The position numbers and the translations under genes were made by a program. Shown here piece by piece: positions 13,357 through 14,222 of a stretch of DNA of 14,222 nt. Location of the stretch: positions 1 to 14,222 of the forward strand of contig JAEDGF010000046.1 of NCBI GenBank assembly GCA_016297645.1. The letters run 5' to 3'. Under the pieces are notes generated by a model. It ran no database searches and was not told the DNA's origin. It worked only from the letters and a program-made list of their open reading frames with translations. Positions within the stretch are counted from its first letter, which is position 1. Every line of letters begins with the position of its first letter. The stretch comes from Clostridiaceae bacterium. GTDB lineage: Bacteria > Bacillota > Clostridia > Oscillospirales > Acutalibacteraceae.

Positions 13357-14123
13357 TATTCCGCCTCCAAGCCCGTTGCTTCGCGCATGATAGCGCGCGC
13401 GTCGTCAACGGTTATTTTTCCGTCGCCGTTGATATCGGCGGCTTTTTTCTGCTGCTCGTCAAGCTTTTCAAGCCCCACGGCGGCCCTGAGAACCGCGCGT
13501 GCGTCGTTAATATCGACTTTGCCGTCGCCGTTCACATCGCCGGGCACGGTCTGCGCCTGCTCCTTATATTCGACTCCCACCGCGCGGCAGAGCGATTTTG
13601 CAAGTGCCAGTGCCATCGCGTCAAGGCGGCTGTCGAAAACAGCGTTGTCGGCGGAGTTGTCAACAAAGCCGACCTCCAACAGGCACGAGTGCATTTTCGT
13701 AAGCCTGTTTACGCCGAAATCGGTGTATGACGGCGCGCCGAGCTGCACTCCTCTGTTTGCAAAACCGGACGCTTCACAGAGTGAACGGAGAATGTCCTCC
13801 GCCTTCTTGTATGTTTCGCCGCCCTTTTCGATTTTTGAGTAGCACCACACCTCGGCGCCCCTTCCCTTTTCGGGCAAAAACGCGTTGCGGTGAATGCTTA
13901 TAAAGTAGTCGGCTCCCCATGCGTTGGCTTCCTTTGTTCGCGCGTCAAGCTCCGGGTCGGTGTCTGCCGTACGCGACAGCTTGACCGCAATGTCCGGAAC
14001 GGCGGAAAGCCTGTCCGCCACAGTCTGAGCAAGTGCGAAAACATCCTCGCTCTCTTTTCTTTTGCCGTAGGTCGCGCCGGGGTTTGCTCCGCCGTGGCCC
14101 GCGTCAATAAAAATCTTTTTCAT
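13356..14123 (-). CDS. N-acetylmuramoyl-L-alanine amidase (Amidase_3) with C-terminal type I dockerin
   Basis: The 255-residue protein consists of an amidase that cuts the lactyl-amide bond of peptidoglycan and a docking module. The zinc-amidase domain (1 to about 185) keeps H10 (IDAGHGG), E24, H78 (SIHRNA) and the catalytic E150 (LLEVGFVDN). Residues 195-253 hold two calcium-loop repeats, D196-V-N-G-D-G and D230-I-N-G-D-G, each followed by a DARA(V/I) helix, as in dockerins that bind cohesins of cellulosome scaffolds. There is no signal peptide: the protein starts MKKIFIDAGHGG, as in phage endolysins, so export would need the holin encoded next. The ribosome site GGGGG (14140-14136) is 12 bases from the ATG, slightly far. 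It is first of a coupled three-gene unit. Confidence 0.9.
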   Translation of the reverse strand: MKKIFIDAGHGGANPGATYGKRKESEDVFALAQTVADRLSAVPDIAVKLSRTADTDPELDARTKEANAWGADYFISIHRNAFLPEKGRGAEVWCYSKIEKGGETYKKAEDILRSLCEASGFANRGVQLGAPSYTDFGVNRLTKMHSCLLEVGFVDNSADNAVFDSRLDAMALALAKSLCRAVGVEYKEQAQTVPGDVNGDGKVDINDARAVLRAAVGLEKLDEQQKKAADINGDGKITVDDARAIMREATGLEAE

Positions 14124-14187
14124 AGGTTCTTTTTACCCCCTTTTCCGTGTGTAAAAAATCGGACAGTCTGTTCGGCAGTTTCGGCAG

Positions 14188-14207
14188 AAAACCGCCGGCA
14201 GGTTTTT
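14188..14207. other. Small hairpin upstream of the amidase gene
   Basis: AAAACC (14188-14193), loop GCCGGCA, GGTTTTT (14201-14207). It could be the end of a terminator for a gene beyond the right edge, or part of the cassette's leader. A nine-base direct repeat built on TTCGGCAG lies next to it (about 14171-14187). No promoter was recognised in 14124-14222. Confidence 0.3.
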
Positions 14208-14222
14208 GTTATTCCTCGGGTA

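Noticed and set aside
13356..14123. Amidase considered as an ordinary sporulation or cell-division enzyme (CwlD/AmiC type)
   Set aside because: Those carry signal peptides and stand with sporulation or division genes. This one is leaderless and coupled to a holin, like an endolysin.

Overview
The window looks like the chromosome of a fermentative, gut- or rumen-type Clostridia (Oscillospiraceae/Ruminococcaceae-like) bacterium. The signs are strong AGGAGG-type ribosome sites, A-tract/T-tract intrinsic terminators, a perfect CIRCE (HrcA) heat-shock operator, an amidase carrying a type I dockerin module, and a DUF4838 glycosidase-like secreted protein. The placement is inference; no rRNA or phylogenetic marker was available for comparison. 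The standard genetic code fits all genes.

Left part (1-3100): about 320 bases without a gene, then a promoter, tRNA-Thr(TGT) and tRNA-Tyr(GTA) in one transcription unit closed by a terminator. On the minus strand lies a decayed AAA-type ATPase gene. It has lost its 5' end, carries a one-base frameshift and has a large in-frame internal deletion. It directly abuts the 3' end of an intact alkaline-phosphatase/sulfatase-superfamily hydrolase with a C-terminal LamG-like domain.

Middle part (3200-8020): divergent from the hydrolase are a secreted, membrane-anchored DUF4838 protein and, after a 131-base spacer that can fold, a FAD-dependent oxidoreductase of the geranylgeranyl-reductase type. A terminator with a long loop separates these from a convergent SWIM zinc-finger protein. 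Upstream of the SWIM gene is a palindrome sitting between candidate -35 and -10 boxes.

Heat-shock part (8080-11840): a degenerate tandem repeat, a perfect CIRCE, a good sigma-A-type promoter overlapped by a second dyad (TTGCAAT-N3-ATTGCAA), a hairpin-rich leader, hsp20, an intergenic terminator/attenuator, clpB and a strong terminator. Together they form an HrcA-type chaperone unit: the small heat-shock protein holds aggregates and ClpB disaggregates them.

Right part (11949-14222, minus strand): a flavin-reductase-like protein, then a tight three-gene cassette. This cassette encodes a leaderless N-acetylmuramoyl-L-alanine amidase fused to a dockerin, a phage-type holin with an unusual acidic, cysteine-containing N-terminus, and an XhlA-like small membrane protein. 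It is the most interesting part of the window. It resembles a phage lysis module without any virion genes in view, with the endolysin carrying a cellulosome-type docking module. A domesticated holin-dependent export or controlled-lysis system is a reasonable hypothesis.
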